Source: Herbidospora cretacea
GTDB lineage: Bacteria > Actinomycetota > Actinomycetes > Streptosporangiales > Streptosporangiaceae
Length of the DNA stretch: 64,000 bases
Reading direction: 5' to 3'
NCBI RefSeq assembly: GCF_001570605.1
Contig: NZ_BBXG01000003.1
Span: 186,001 to 250,000 of the forward strand
Below the pieces are notes generated by a model. It saw only the letters and a program-made list of their open reading frames with translations. It did not search any database and was not told the origin of the DNA. Positions 1 to 8,035 of the stretch are shown here, in pieces; position 1 is the first letter of the stretch; each line of letters begins with the position of its first letter. The position numbers and the translations under genes are program-made.

Positions 1-215
1 AGCACGGCCGGAGCCTTCCCGCCGCCAGCGGGCGCGAAGTAGGAGGCGTCGATCAGGACCTTCTGGTCGTCGGCCGGCCCGTCGACGACGGGGATCACGA
101 CGTCCTCCCCCTGGGGCGGACCGTCGGACGGCCAGACCAGCCACACGATCGCGGCCACGGCGACGAGCACGGCGGCCAGCACGGCGAGGCCGCGCCGGCC
201 CCCGAGAAACGTCAT
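1..215 (-). CDS. membrane-anchored alpha/beta-hydrolase-like protein, N-terminal fragment
   Basis: Only the first 71 or so codons lie in the window; the gene continues past base 1. The protein begins with a short basic stretch, then a hydrophobic segment (about residues 8-27) that would act as a signal peptide or anchor, then an acidic region with DDQKVLIDASYFAP. That arrangement resembles the N-terminus of actinobacterial CocE/X-Pro dipeptidyl-peptidase-like hydrolases, but the nucleophile region is outside the window, so the family call is tentative. Its ATG overlaps the TGA of the upstream GH3 gene (ATGA), so the two are probably translationally coupled. Confidence 0.6.
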   Translation of the reverse strand, partial: MTFLGGRRGLAVLAAVLVAVAAIVWLVWPSDGPPQGEDVVIPVVDGPADDQKVLIDASYFAPAGGGKAPAV

Positions 216-2503
216 ATCTTGAGCCTAGTGGGGCTGACTGAGAGTCCGCTGAGGACCCGGTAGGCGCCCGGCACGGCCTCCCAGCCCCTCTCGGTCCAGA
301 CCTCGACCGCCCGGCGGGGGATCTCGACGGTGACCGAGACCGTCTCACCCGGCTGTGCCGCGCAGGTGGTGAAGGCGGCCAGCCAGCGGGCCGGGCGGTC
401 GCCCGGCTCGTCGGGGGCCAGGTAGACCTGGACGACCTCCCGGCCGGGCCGGGGGCCCGTGTTCGTCAGGGTGACGGTCACCTCCAGGCCGTCGACGGCG
501 ATCTCGTCGTAGGACCAGGTCGTGTAGCCGAGGCCGTGGCCGAAGGGGAACGCCGGGGCGGTCCCGTGGCGGTCCCAGGCGCGGTAGCCGACGAACCGGC
601 CCTCGTCGTAGCGGAGCACGCCCTCCTCCGGTGTGACGTTGATCACCGGGCAGTCGGCGAGCTCGGCGGGCCAGGTCGTGGGGAGGCGGCCGCCGGGCTC
701 CGCCGCGCCGGTGAGCACGTCGGCCAGGGCGTGGCCGCCCTCCTGGCCGGGGAACCAGGTCAGCAGGATCGCGGCGACCTCGTCGCGCCATGGCATCTCG
801 ACCGGCGACCCGGCGTTGACCACGACGACCGTGCGGGGGTTGACGGCGGCGACCCGGGAGACGAGTTCGTCCTGGCGGCCGGGCAGTTTCAGGGAGGTGC
901 GGTCGAAGCCCTCGCTCTCGACCTCCTTCGAGGTGCCGACCACGACGACCGCCACGTCGGCCTCCCGGGCCGCCTCGACGGCCTGGGTGATCATCCGGCC
1001 GGTGGTGGGGCGCGGTTCGCGGTGGCAGAGGGCGAAGCCGACGAAGAACGGCGGCTCGGGGGCGTGCCGGACCGTGTGGACCAGGCTGACCACCACGGGG
1101 CCCGGCAGGTCGGCGAGGACCTCGTGCTGGGGCGGGAAGAAGAACCCGGCCAGGGGGTCGTCGGCGTCCGGGCGGACCGCGCCGTCGAAGAGGGTCCTGC
1201 CGTTGGCCTCCAGCGTGAAGCGGCCGACCCCCTGGACGGCCAGGGTGTTCCAGCCGGGCGCCGCGTCCAGGACGCCGCTGATCTCGACGGTGTGCAGCTC
1301 CTCGTAGGGGACCGGCAGCGTCCCGAGCCACAGCAGCGCGCCGTCCTTGAGGGGGAACTCGCCGAGCACCCGGCCCGCCGCGTCGCGGGCGGTCGCGGTC
1401 GCCGCCATGACGGCCGGGGCGACCGTCGCGCTCGCGTCGGCGCCCCGGCTGTACGCGACGTCGACCCCGGCGGCCGTCAGGCCCTCCAGCGGCGACACGG
1501 TGTGGTCGGGGAACACCATCGCGCTCCCGCCGCCGGTGACGCGCGGGTCGGCGGCCGGTCCGCCGATCAGCGCCACCTTCCGGCCGGGGTCGAGCGGCAG
1601 CACGCCGTCGTTGGTCAGCAGCGTGAACGACCGCGCGGCGATCTCCCGGGCCAACGCCGCGCCGTCCTCGGACTCGCGATCGGCGAGGTCGACCCGGGCG
1701 AACAGCGCCTTCAGCCGGGCCACTTTGAGGTCGAGAATCTCCTCCGGTACGAGCCCCTCCAGCACCGCCCGCGCCAGCGGCTCCCCGTAGACGCTGCCCG
1801 GCCCCGGCATGGCCAGGTCGAGCCCGCCGAGCGCGCACCTGACCGCGTCGCGGGCGGCGGTCCAGTCGGACATCACGATCCCGTCGAAGCCCCACTCGCC
1901 GCGCAGCACTCCTTCGATCAGCCCGGCGTGCTCGCACATCGGGACCCCGTTCACCCCGTTGTAGGCCGCCATCACGCCCCACGGCGCGGCCTTGCGCACG
2001 ACCAGCTCGAACGGCGCCAGATAGAGCTCCCGCAGGGTGCGCTCGTCCACCTGGACGTCCACGGTCATCCGCTCGGTCTCGGAGTCGTTGGCCACGAAGT
2101 GCTTCACCGTCACGCCGACCCCGCCCGACTGCACCCCGGCCACGTAGGCCGCGCCGATCTCGCCGGTCAGCAGCGGGTCCTCGGAGAAGAACTCGAAGTG
2201 CCGCCCGCCCAGCGGCGTCCGGTGCAGGTTGACGCTGGGGGCCAGCAGCACGTGCACCCCCTTGCGGCGGCACTCGGCGGCCAGCACCTCGCCGGCCCGG
2301 CGGACCAGGCCGACGTCCCAGGTGGCGGCCAGGGCGGTCGGCGACGGCAGGGCGAGGGCCGGGTCGCCGGCCATCCACCGCGCGCCGCGGACCCCGATCG
2401 GACCGTCGGAGGTGACCAGGGAGGGCAGGCCGATCTCGGGCGCCGCGGGGAGCGTCCACATGTCCTGCCCGCCGAGAAGGGCTGCCTTGCGGTCGAGATT
2501 CAT
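212..2503 (-). CDS. glycoside hydrolase family 3 beta-glucosidase/beta-xylosidase
   Basis: The 763-residue protein has the full GH3 layout: an N-terminal (beta/alpha)8 domain, a C-terminal alpha/beta sandwich domain, and a fibronectin-III-like tail (ending LEVTVTLTNTGPRPGREVVQVYL...). An extra segment around residues 390-490 could be a PA14-like insertion. The nucleophile is Asp213 in GIVMSDW; KHFVANDSE (about 134-142) is the usual substrate-binding block. There is no signal peptide, so it should act on imported oligosaccharides in the cytoplasm. It is the first gene of a minus-strand unit with the partial hydrolase. Whether the substrate is gluco- or xylo-oligosaccharide cannot be told; the xylan locus nearby makes both plausible. 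No CGAAA/TTTC operator is seen upstream. Confidence 0.93.
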   Translation of the reverse strand: MNLDRKAALLGGQDMWTLPAAPEIGLPSLVTSDGPIGVRGARWMAGDPALALPSPTALAATWDVGLVRRAGEVLAAECRRKGVHVLLAPSVNLHRTPLGGRHFEFFSEDPLLTGEIGAAYVAGVQSGGVGVTVKHFVANDSETERMTVDVQVDERTLRELYLAPFELVVRKAAPWGVMAAYNGVNGVPMCEHAGLIEGVLRGEWGFDGIVMSDWTAARDAVRCALGGLDLAMPGPGSVYGEPLARAVLEGLVPEEILDLKVARLKALFARVDLADRESEDGAALAREIAARSFTLLTNDGVLPLDPGRKVALIGGPAADPRVTGGGSAMVFPDHTVSPLEGLTAAGVDVAYSRGADASATVAPAVMAATATARDAAGRVLGEFPLKDGALLWLGTLPVPYEELHTVEISGVLDAAPGWNTLAVQGVGRFTLEANGRTLFDGAVRPDADDPLAGFFFPPQHEVLADLPGPVVVSLVHTVRHAPEPPFFVGFALCHREPRPTTGRMITQAVEAAREADVAVVVVGTSKEVESEGFDRTSLKLPGRQDELVSRVAAVNPRTVVVVNAGSPVEMPWRDEVAAILLTWFPGQEGGHALADVLTGAAEPGGRLPTTWPAELADCPVINVTPEEGVLRYDEGRFVGYRAWDRHGTAPAFPFGHGLGYTTWSYDEIAVDGLEVTVTLTNTGPRPGREVVQVYLAPDEPGDRPARWLAAFTTCAAQPGETVSVTVEIPRRAVEVWTERGWEAVPGAYRVLSGLSVSPTRLKI

Positions 2504-2559
2504 CTGCTCACCTCATCGTTTGATTGCGCCGTGAGTAAAGGGAACGGCACAATTCGCGC

Positions 2560-3681
2560 GTGGCGACTGGAACAACGATGCTCACGCGGGTGCCCCGCCA
2601 GGTCGTGGCCTGGGGCCTGCCCCTCTGGTCGCGTGGCCTGCCCGGCCGCCCGACACCTCCCGACGTCTTCCGGCTGATCTACACGGCCTGGCTGGTGGCG
2701 TTCGCGCTCAAGGTGCTCGGGGCGTCCTGGGACGTCTCGTGGCACTTCCGCTGGCTGCGCGACGACCTCGCGCCGCCCCATCTGATCAACACCGTCGGGA
2801 CGATGATCGTCGTCGGCCTGACCATCGTGCACTGGTACACCGGCTACGGCGTCGACAAGGCGGCCCAGCGGCTGATCCTGTGGGGGACCGGCACCTTCCT
2901 GGTCGCCATCCCGCTCGACCTGATCAACCACAAGGTCAACGGCCTCGACATCACCGCGTGGAGCCCGTCCCACGCGCTGCTGTTCATCGGCACCGCGTTC
3001 ATGATCGCCGGGGTGATCCGGGGGTGGTACGTCGGCGCGCAGCCGGGCCGCCGGCGGACCGTCGTGCTGGCGGCGCTGTTCGGCTTCTTCCTGGAGAACG
3101 CGATCTTCCCGAGCGAGCACCAGGAGTACGGGGTCATCGGCCTGGCCGCCTGGATCCGGGGCGAGCCGGAGGCCGAGCCGTCGCTGCTCGCCTTCGCGGC
3201 CGAGGACCTCGGGCGGCCGGTCGACCTGATCGCGGTGCAGAACTTCGCGCTGCCGGTGCCCGACCAGGTCTACTCGCTGTGGGCCGGGATCGTCGGCATG
3301 GCCATCCTGGTGGCGGCCCGGAAGGCGACCGGCTACCGGTTCACCGCGACGCTCATCGCGGCGGGCTACCTGGCCTACCGGATGGTGATCTGGCCGCTGC
3401 TGGCCGGGATCGGCTTCCCCACCTCGGCGATCCCGTTCTTCCTGCTCCTCGGCGCGATCTGCGTCGACCTGGCGTTCCTGGTGCCGCAGGCGTACGTGCG
3501 GGTCGCCGCCGGGGCGCTGCTCGTCACCGGCGGGGTGTTCGGGGGGCTCTGGCTCCAGGAGGCCTACCTCATCGCGCCGCCCTACGCCCCCTGGGCGTGG
3601 CCCTACGCGCTCGGCGGCCTCGCGGTGGCGTGGCTCGTCGTCGAGCTCGCCGGGAGACGGCTCAGCCGCCCGTCCGTGTGA
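2560..3681 (+). CDS. polytopic membrane protein of unknown function
   Basis: The 373-residue protein is dominated by hydrophobic segments (roughly nine membrane helices), with loops containing SWDVSWHFRWLRDD, GLDITAWSPSHALLF and ENAIFPSEHQEYG. Conserved-looking His residues (WHFRW, PSHA, SEHQ) inside or next to helices could bind a metal or haem, but I recognise no family. The start may be the GTG at 2560 or the ATG at 2578; neither has a strong ribosome site. It is convergent with the CopD-like gene, overlapping its 3' end by 20 bases, and divergent from the GH3 gene. The neighbouring copper genes suggest, weakly, a membrane metal role. Confidence 0.8.
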   Translation: MATGTTMLTRVPRQVVAWGLPLWSRGLPGRPTPPDVFRLIYTAWLVAFALKVLGASWDVSWHFRWLRDDLAPPHLINTVGTMIVVGLTIVHWYTGYGVDKAAQRLILWGTGTFLVAIPLDLINHKVNGLDITAWSPSHALLFIGTAFMIAGVIRGWYVGAQPGRRRTVVLAALFGFFLENAIFPSEHQEYGVIGLAAWIRGEPEAEPSLLAFAAEDLGRPVDLIAVQNFALPVPDQVYSLWAGIVGMAILVAARKATGYRFTATLIAAGYLAYRMVIWPLLAGIGFPTSAIPFFLLLGAICVDLAFLVPQAYVRVAAGALLVTGGVFGGLWLQEAYLIAPPYAPWAWPYALGGLAVAWLVVELAGRRLSRPSV

Positions 3682-4684
3682 TGACCACGGCCACGCCGTA
3701 GGCGAGGCCCAGCACGGTCAGCTCGACCGCCGCCCAGGCCGCGAAAGCGGTCGGGCGGCGGGCGGTCACGCCGGGCAGCAGCCGCCACCGGATGTTGGCG
3801 GCCAGCAGCGCGATCACCCCGGCCAGCACGGTCTTGACGACCACCAGCAGGCCGTAGTGGGTCGTCACCAGCGAGGCCGGGAACGCCTCCGCGGGGGAGA
3901 GCAGCAGCTCGACGAGCCCGGTGAACAACCCTGACAGGCTGACCACGAGCAGCGCGGTGGTGGCGAGCCTGGAGAACCTCGGCAGGGTGCGGCCCAGCAG
4001 CTCGCGGTCGGACACCAGCAGCAGCGCGACCGCCAGCAGGCCGCCGGTCCACAGGGCCGCGCCGATGACGTGGAGCTCCATCGCGACCATGCTCAGGTCG
4101 TGCCAGTACCAGTTCGAGGCATGCCCGGTCACCGGCAGCGGCAGCAGCCCGAACACCGCCGCGCCCACGCGCAGCTCGGCGGGGACCTTCTCGCCGAACC
4201 TGACCGCGAAGATCCCGATGGCCGCGCTGAAGACGGCCGCCGCCCCGCTCACCACCAGGCCCTGGCCGGAGCCGATCGCGTCCACGTACAGCGGCACGTC
4301 GGGGAAGCGGCCCGGCATCACCTCGGCGGCGCTCAGCAGCGTCGAGACCAGGGCCGCGAAGGCCCACACGACCGCCGAGTAGACGGCCCAGCGGCGGGCC
4401 CGGGACGCGGCCGGTTCGGTGGCCTCGGGATGGTCGAACCCGAGCAGCTTCGGCAAGAGGCTGAGACCGACGGTGACGAGCGCGGCGACGTCCAGGACGA
4501 ACCTGGTCACCGGGAGCCCGAACTCGACCCAGGGGCCCGCTGTGGGCAGCCCGAAGGGGGGTTCGGGGAGGGTGGCCCAGGTGGCCACCACGGCGGCGGT
4601 CAGCCCGGCGCCGGTCAGCCCCGCCAGGGGCAGCGCGCGCAGCCGCCGGTCGGCGGCGGCGGGGCGGGAGTCGAGCAGGGTCAT
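3662..4684 (-). CDS. CopD-domain copper resistance/uptake membrane protein
   Basis: The 340-residue protein has about eight predicted membrane helices. Segments typical of CopD/YcnJ copper proteins are visible: GHASNWYWHDLSMVAMELHV with clustered His and Met, and TTHYGLLVVVKTVLAG. CopD-family proteins move copper across the membrane together with the periplasmic or external CopC. It lies 43 bases downstream of the CopC-like gene on the same strand, so the two form a copC-copD unit. Its 3' end overlaps the convergent unknown membrane protein gene. Whether it imports or exports copper cannot be decided here. Confidence 0.87.
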   Translation of the reverse strand: MTLLDSRPAAADRRLRALPLAGLTGAGLTAAVVATWATLPEPPFGLPTAGPWVEFGLPVTRFVLDVAALVTVGLSLLPKLLGFDHPEATEPAASRARRWAVYSAVVWAFAALVSTLLSAAEVMPGRFPDVPLYVDAIGSGQGLVVSGAAAVFSAAIGIFAVRFGEKVPAELRVGAAVFGLLPLPVTGHASNWYWHDLSMVAMELHVIGAALWTGGLLAVALLLVSDRELLGRTLPRFSRLATTALLVVSLSGLFTGLVELLLSPAEAFPASLVTTHYGLLVVVKTVLAGVIALLAANIRWRLLPGVTARRPTAFAAWAAVELTVLGLAYGVAVVITRTGG

Positions 4685-4727
4685 GCGGCGGTCCTGTCGG
4701 GGGCGGGGTGCGGGCGGGCGGCGCGAC

Positions 4728-5294
4728 TCACGCGAGGGTCCGGTCGTGGGCGGGAGGGGTCGTCCCGGCGTGGCGGGGCCGCGACTCGTGGCGGTGCAGC
4801 ACCCAGGTGGCCAGTCCGAGCATCAGCAGCGCGAAGACCATCAGGCCCCAGACCCAGCTGCCGCCCGAGGCGGCCGGGATCGGCGCCGACACCGCGCCGG
4901 GCGCGGGCGCGAGGGTCGCCGCGGCTCCCGCCGGGGCCGCCCCGGCGCCCGTGTACGTGAACCTGATCGTCCCCGACACCGGGTGGCCGTCGTTGGAGAC
5001 GATCTGCCAGCCGATGACGTAGGCCCCGCCGGTGGTCAGGGGCTTCACCGTCGCGGTCACCACCTCGTCGCGGACCGTCAGGCCCGCGTCGTAGCGCGCC
5101 CCGTCGGGCCCGGTGAGGGCCAGTTTCGCGAAGTCGGCGCGGACGGGCTGGTCGAAGGTCAGGGTCACCCGGTCGAGGTGGGGGACCGACGCGCCCTCGG
5201 CCGGGTCGCTGCCCTTCAGGACGTTGTGGGCCGACGCCGGGACCGGCCACAGCACGGCGGCCAGGAGCACCAGCGAGACGGTGAGAAATCGCAC
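4728..5294 (-). CDS. CopC-domain copper-binding protein with C-terminal membrane anchor
   Basis: I chose the GTG at 5294 because it places a clean signal peptide (RFLTVSLVLLAAVLWPVPASA) before the mature start HNVLKGSDPAEGA; the upstream extension to 5417 looks like leader DNA. In CopC proteins the mature N-terminal His is a Cu(II) ligand, matching this cleavage site. The DGHPVSGTIRFTYTG block near the domain end is also typical. A Pro/Ala linker leads to one C-terminal membrane helix (WVWGLMVFALLMLGLATWVL) and a short His-containing tail. The length (188 aa) fits membrane-anchored YobA/CopC proteins. It is the first gene of the unit with the CopD-like protein. Confidence 0.9.
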   Translation of the reverse strand: MRFLTVSLVLLAAVLWPVPASAHNVLKGSDPAEGASVPHLDRVTLTFDQPVRADFAKLALTGPDGARYDAGLTVRDEVVTATVKPLTTGGAYVIGWQIVSNDGHPVSGTIRFTYTGAGAAPAGAAATLAPAPGAVSAPIPAASGGSWVWGLMVFALLMLGLATWVLHRHESRPRHAGTTPPAHDRTLA

Positions 5295-5475
5295 GATTGG
5301 CAGGGTAAGCCCGGGCCGCGTGAGCGTCACCTTTCTCACGCGGCCCGGACGCCTCGGCGGGCAGGATCGTTCCGCCCCGATGACCGTGAACCTAAGCCGC
5401 GTGATCAGGTGAGTCAATGCGTTCTTTTAAGAAAGTTTCCTGATAGTACTGCTTTAAGCCGCTCTTAAGCCTCGC

Positions 5476-6114
5476 TTAGCCGGGATAGGTGAAGAGGTGC
5501 CCGCACATGCCGTCGCGCGGCTCGCCGGACGCCTCGGTGATGCGGGCCTCCCGCAGATAGTCGTAGTCGCCCCGGCGCAGCGACGCGAGCTGCTTCTCGG
5601 TGTCCTCGACCGCCTTGAGCGGGCCTTCCCGCCACAGGTCCTCGAAGTCGTCGAGCCGCCCGCCGACCAGGCGCACGGCGTGTTCCAGGAACTTCTCGAA
5701 GCCCGGCTGCCCGGCCTCCTTGAGCTGCCGGAAGCCCTCTAACGCCAGGTCGCGCCGCCAGCGCGGGGCCATCCCCGCGGCCCGGTCGTAGTCACCGGTC
5801 AGCACCGCGTTGGGGAAGGTGAACACGGCGTCGCCCGCCTCGGGCAGGCCGCTGTTCTGCATGACCACGACGATCTTCAGATCGCCGTCGTTGACGAGCC
5901 GGTGGACGGTCCCCGGGGTGAACCACACCACCGCCCCGGGGGCCAGCGGGGTCTCCTGGAAACCCTCCCAGGTGAGGGTCTGCACCGACCCGGTGCCGGC
6001 GACCACGACGTACGCCTCCGCGCACAGCGTGTGCAGGTGGGGCGAACCGCCGCACCGGCCGTCGGCGGCGGGCCAGTCGTAGACACTCAGGGCGGTGACG
6101 CCTATGCCGAACAT
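5476..6114 (-). CDS. cupin-domain protein
   Basis: The 212-residue protein has one cupin fold in its first half. Metal ligands follow the classic spacing: His26, His28 and Glu33 in PHLHTLCAE, and His71 in PGTVHRLVN. The second half (about 100-212) is helical and unfamiliar to me. Single-domain cupins of this kind are often sugar isomerases, dioxygenases or binding proteins. It follows the PmoA-like gene with a 13-base overlap and is the last gene of a three-gene minus-strand unit with the Gfo/Idh/MocA enzyme, so a role in modified-sugar metabolism is a reasonable guess. Confidence 0.85.
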   Translation of the reverse strand: MFGIGVTALSVYDWPAADGRCGGSPHLHTLCAEAYVVVAGTGSVQTLTWEGFQETPLAPGAVVWFTPGTVHRLVNDGDLKIVVVMQNSGLPEAGDAVFTFPNAVLTGDYDRAAGMAPRWRRDLALEGFRQLKEAGQPGFEKFLEHAVRLVGGRLDDFEDLWREGPLKAVEDTEKQLASLRRGDYDYLREARITEASGEPRDGMCGHLFTYPG

Positions 6115-6941
6115 GGGTGCTCCTTCACGTACGCGGCCAGCCGGGATCTGTCCCAGCCCCCCGAGCAGACGACGACGCGATAGCCCAGCCGCATGCTCTC
6201 TCCACGCGGCAGGTTAACAATCTCGTCAAAGGCGATCGAGGGGTTGACCGCCGCGAATGGTGTCGTTCGCACGAACCACGTGACCGGGGCGGGGGCCTGG
6301 AAGAGCAGCGTCGACGAGCGGTCGACACCGTCGTGGCGGCCGACGTAGGCCAGCCACTGGGAGGTACGGCCCATCATCTCAGGACCTTCCCCCGTCTCGG
6401 CGATCACGTCGCCGTTCTCGAAGGAGCGCGGGCCGCGCCAGAAGAGGCCGCAGTAACCCGCCGTCGGACGGCCGTTGGTCGTCGGGCTGCCGAACACCAG
6501 GTCCGCGCCCCGCACGTTGCGCAGGGTGGTGGTGAACTCCAGCGCCCACGAGTCGTCCTCGACGTCGGTGACCCGGAACTCGCGCAGTTCGTCGACCCAG
6601 TGCTCGCCGGCCTGGGTGTGCCAGCTCAGCCGCTGCGCGCCCGGCCGGTCGAAGCCGTCGTGCCGGATCGTGCCGGTGTTCGGCAGGTCGACGTAGCCCG
6701 CCGACTCGCGGACGTAGGTCCCGCCGCCCCAGAAGTTCTCACCCGACAGGTCGGAGACCGTCATCGCCAGGCCCTTGTGCCAGCGGTGGTCGTGCGGGCG
6801 GAAGGCGGTGACCAGGTCGCCCTCGAGGGTCCTGATCGGGTGGAAGTAGGGCTTGGGGGACTCGAAGACGTCGGTGTCGCGGTCGTCGTACACGTAGCGG
6901 AGGATCTCCACGCCGCGTTCGTCGTAGATCAGCTCGTCCAT
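6102..6941 (-). CDS. PmoA-family (DUF6807-like) protein
   Basis: The start at 6941 (MDELIYDERGVEILRYVYDD) is chosen because the upstream extension reads as antisense-like low-complexity sequence; it gives 279 residues. Motifs of this family are present: FHPIRTLEGDLVTAFRPHDHRWHKGL, WGGGTYV, and FWRGPRSFENG. The name PmoA comes from automatic annotation and no methane oxidation is implied; members sit in carbohydrate-utilisation loci and look like sugar-mutarotase-type beta-sandwich proteins. The gene overlaps the end of the Gfo/Idh/MocA gene by 13 bases and the start of the cupin gene by 13 bases, so the three are coupled. Confidence 0.85.
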   Translation of the reverse strand: MDELIYDERGVEILRYVYDDRDTDVFESPKPYFHPIRTLEGDLVTAFRPHDHRWHKGLAMTVSDLSGENFWGGGTYVRESAGYVDLPNTGTIRHDGFDRPGAQRLSWHTQAGEHWVDELREFRVTDVEDDSWALEFTTTLRNVRGADLVFGSPTTNGRPTAGYCGLFWRGPRSFENGDVIAETGEGPEMMGRTSQWLAYVGRHDGVDRSSTLLFQAPAPVTWFVRTTPFAAVNPSIAFDEIVNLPRGESMRLGYRVVVCSGGWDRSRLAAYVKEHPCSA

Positions 6942-7963
6942 GCGCCGCCGTCCAGCCGGTGGTAGAAGGGGTCGTCGGGGGTGAGCTCGGCCCGGGTCAC
7001 GGGCCGCCTCCGGTGGGCCGAGGCGTAGATCCCCGTCGCCAGTTCCAGGGCCTGCCGGCCCTGGCGGGCGCTCATGGGCGGGCGTTCGTTCTTCTCGTAG
7101 GCGTCGAGCAGCACGCTCAGCTGGGCCTCGTGGGAGCTGGGCACGTCGTCGGGGGGCTGCCACAGGTCGGTCGTGGCGGTCCAGTCCTCGTTGCGGTAGC
7201 CGTACAGATGACGGAGTTCCACGGACGCGCCGGTGAAGTCGAAGCGCAGGTAGCTCTCCTCACGGCGGGAGAGCAGGCTCGTCGCGACGGAGGCCAGCGC
7301 GCCGGAGGCGAAGCGGACCGTGGCCATGGCGACGTCCTCGTACTCGACGTCACGGTCGAGGGTCGCGGTCATCGCGCTCACCTCGGTCCAGTCGCCGAGG
7401 ACCGAGAGCATGACGTCCATCTGATGGATCGCGTGGCCGACCGTCGGGCCGCCGCCCTCGGTCCGGAACCGGCCCCGCCACGGGACCTGGAAGTAGTCGT
7501 GGTCGCGGAACCAGGCCGTCACGCACAGGGCGGCCACCGGGCGGCCGAGGAGCGGGGCGATCTCCCTCAGGTGCCGGGCGCCGGAGCCGAAGCGGTGCTG
7601 CGAGACCACGGAGGCGTAGCCGGGCCCTTCGGCGGCGGTGATGGCGTCCCACTCAGCAAGTGAACGACATGCGGGCTTCTCGATCCACACCCAAGCGCCC
7701 GATTTGAGACATTCGATCGCCTGGACGGCGTGTCCGCCCGGCGGCGTGCACAGATGGACCACGTCCGGACGGGCCTGGTCGAGCAGCTCGGCGACCGATC
7801 CGTGGAAGCTCGGGATGCCGTGTTCCCTCGCGAACACGGCGGCTCGGGCCCGGTCGACGTCGGCGACCGCGACCACCTCGGCCCGGTGGGCCTGGGCGCG
7901 CAGCGCCGGAAGATGGCAGACGCCGGCGATCCCACCGGTCCCGACGACGGCGACCCGGATCAT
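6929..7963 (-). CDS. Gfo/Idh/MocA-family NAD(P)-dependent oxidoreductase
   Basis: The 344-residue protein starts with a Rossmann fold (VAVVGTGGIAGVCHLPAL) and carries the family EKP motif at Glu95-Lys96-Pro97 (WVWIEKPAC). The second domain holds GGGPTVGHAIHQMDVML, where the His and Asp are the usual catalytic residues. Such enzymes oxidise or reduce sugars, inositols or sugar acids. An AGGAGG ribosome site lies about 9 bases upstream. It leads the unit with the PmoA-like and cupin proteins. A 15-bp perfect hairpin (7992-8031) separates it from the GH30 gene upstream, so it is probably a separate transcript from that xylanase. Confidence 0.92.
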   Translation of the reverse strand: MIRVAVVGTGGIAGVCHLPALRAQAHRAEVVAVADVDRARAAVFAREHGIPSFHGSVAELLDQARPDVVHLCTPPGGHAVQAIECLKSGAWVWIEKPACRSLAEWDAITAAEGPGYASVVSQHRFGSGARHLREIAPLLGRPVAALCVTAWFRDHDYFQVPWRGRFRTEGGGPTVGHAIHQMDVMLSVLGDWTEVSAMTATLDRDVEYEDVAMATVRFASGALASVATSLLSRREESYLRFDFTGASVELRHLYGYRNEDWTATTDLWQPPDDVPSSHEAQLSVLLDAYEKNERPPMSARQGRQALELATGIYASAHRRRPVTRAELTPDDPFYHRLDGGAWTS

Positions 7964-7991
7964 CCGGCCCTACCTCCTGTTGTGTTGGTGA

Positions 7992-8031
7992 CCCGGGCGG
8001 GCGCCCACGCTCCCAGGGGCGCCCGCCCGGG
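7992..8031 (-). terminator. strong GC hairpin downstream of the GH30 gene
   Basis: A perfect 15-bp inverted repeat (arms 7992-8006 and 8017-8031, CCCGGGCGGGCGCCC and its complement) with a 10-base loop starts 5 bases after the GH30 stop codon. There is no T-run, which is common for actinobacterial terminators. Confidence 0.75.
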
Positions 8032-8035
8032 CGTC

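Noticed and set aside
536-2677. Long plus-strand open frame over the GH3 gene
   Set aside because: It is the complementary-strand shadow of a well-supported GH3 gene and its translation is low-complexity with no domain.
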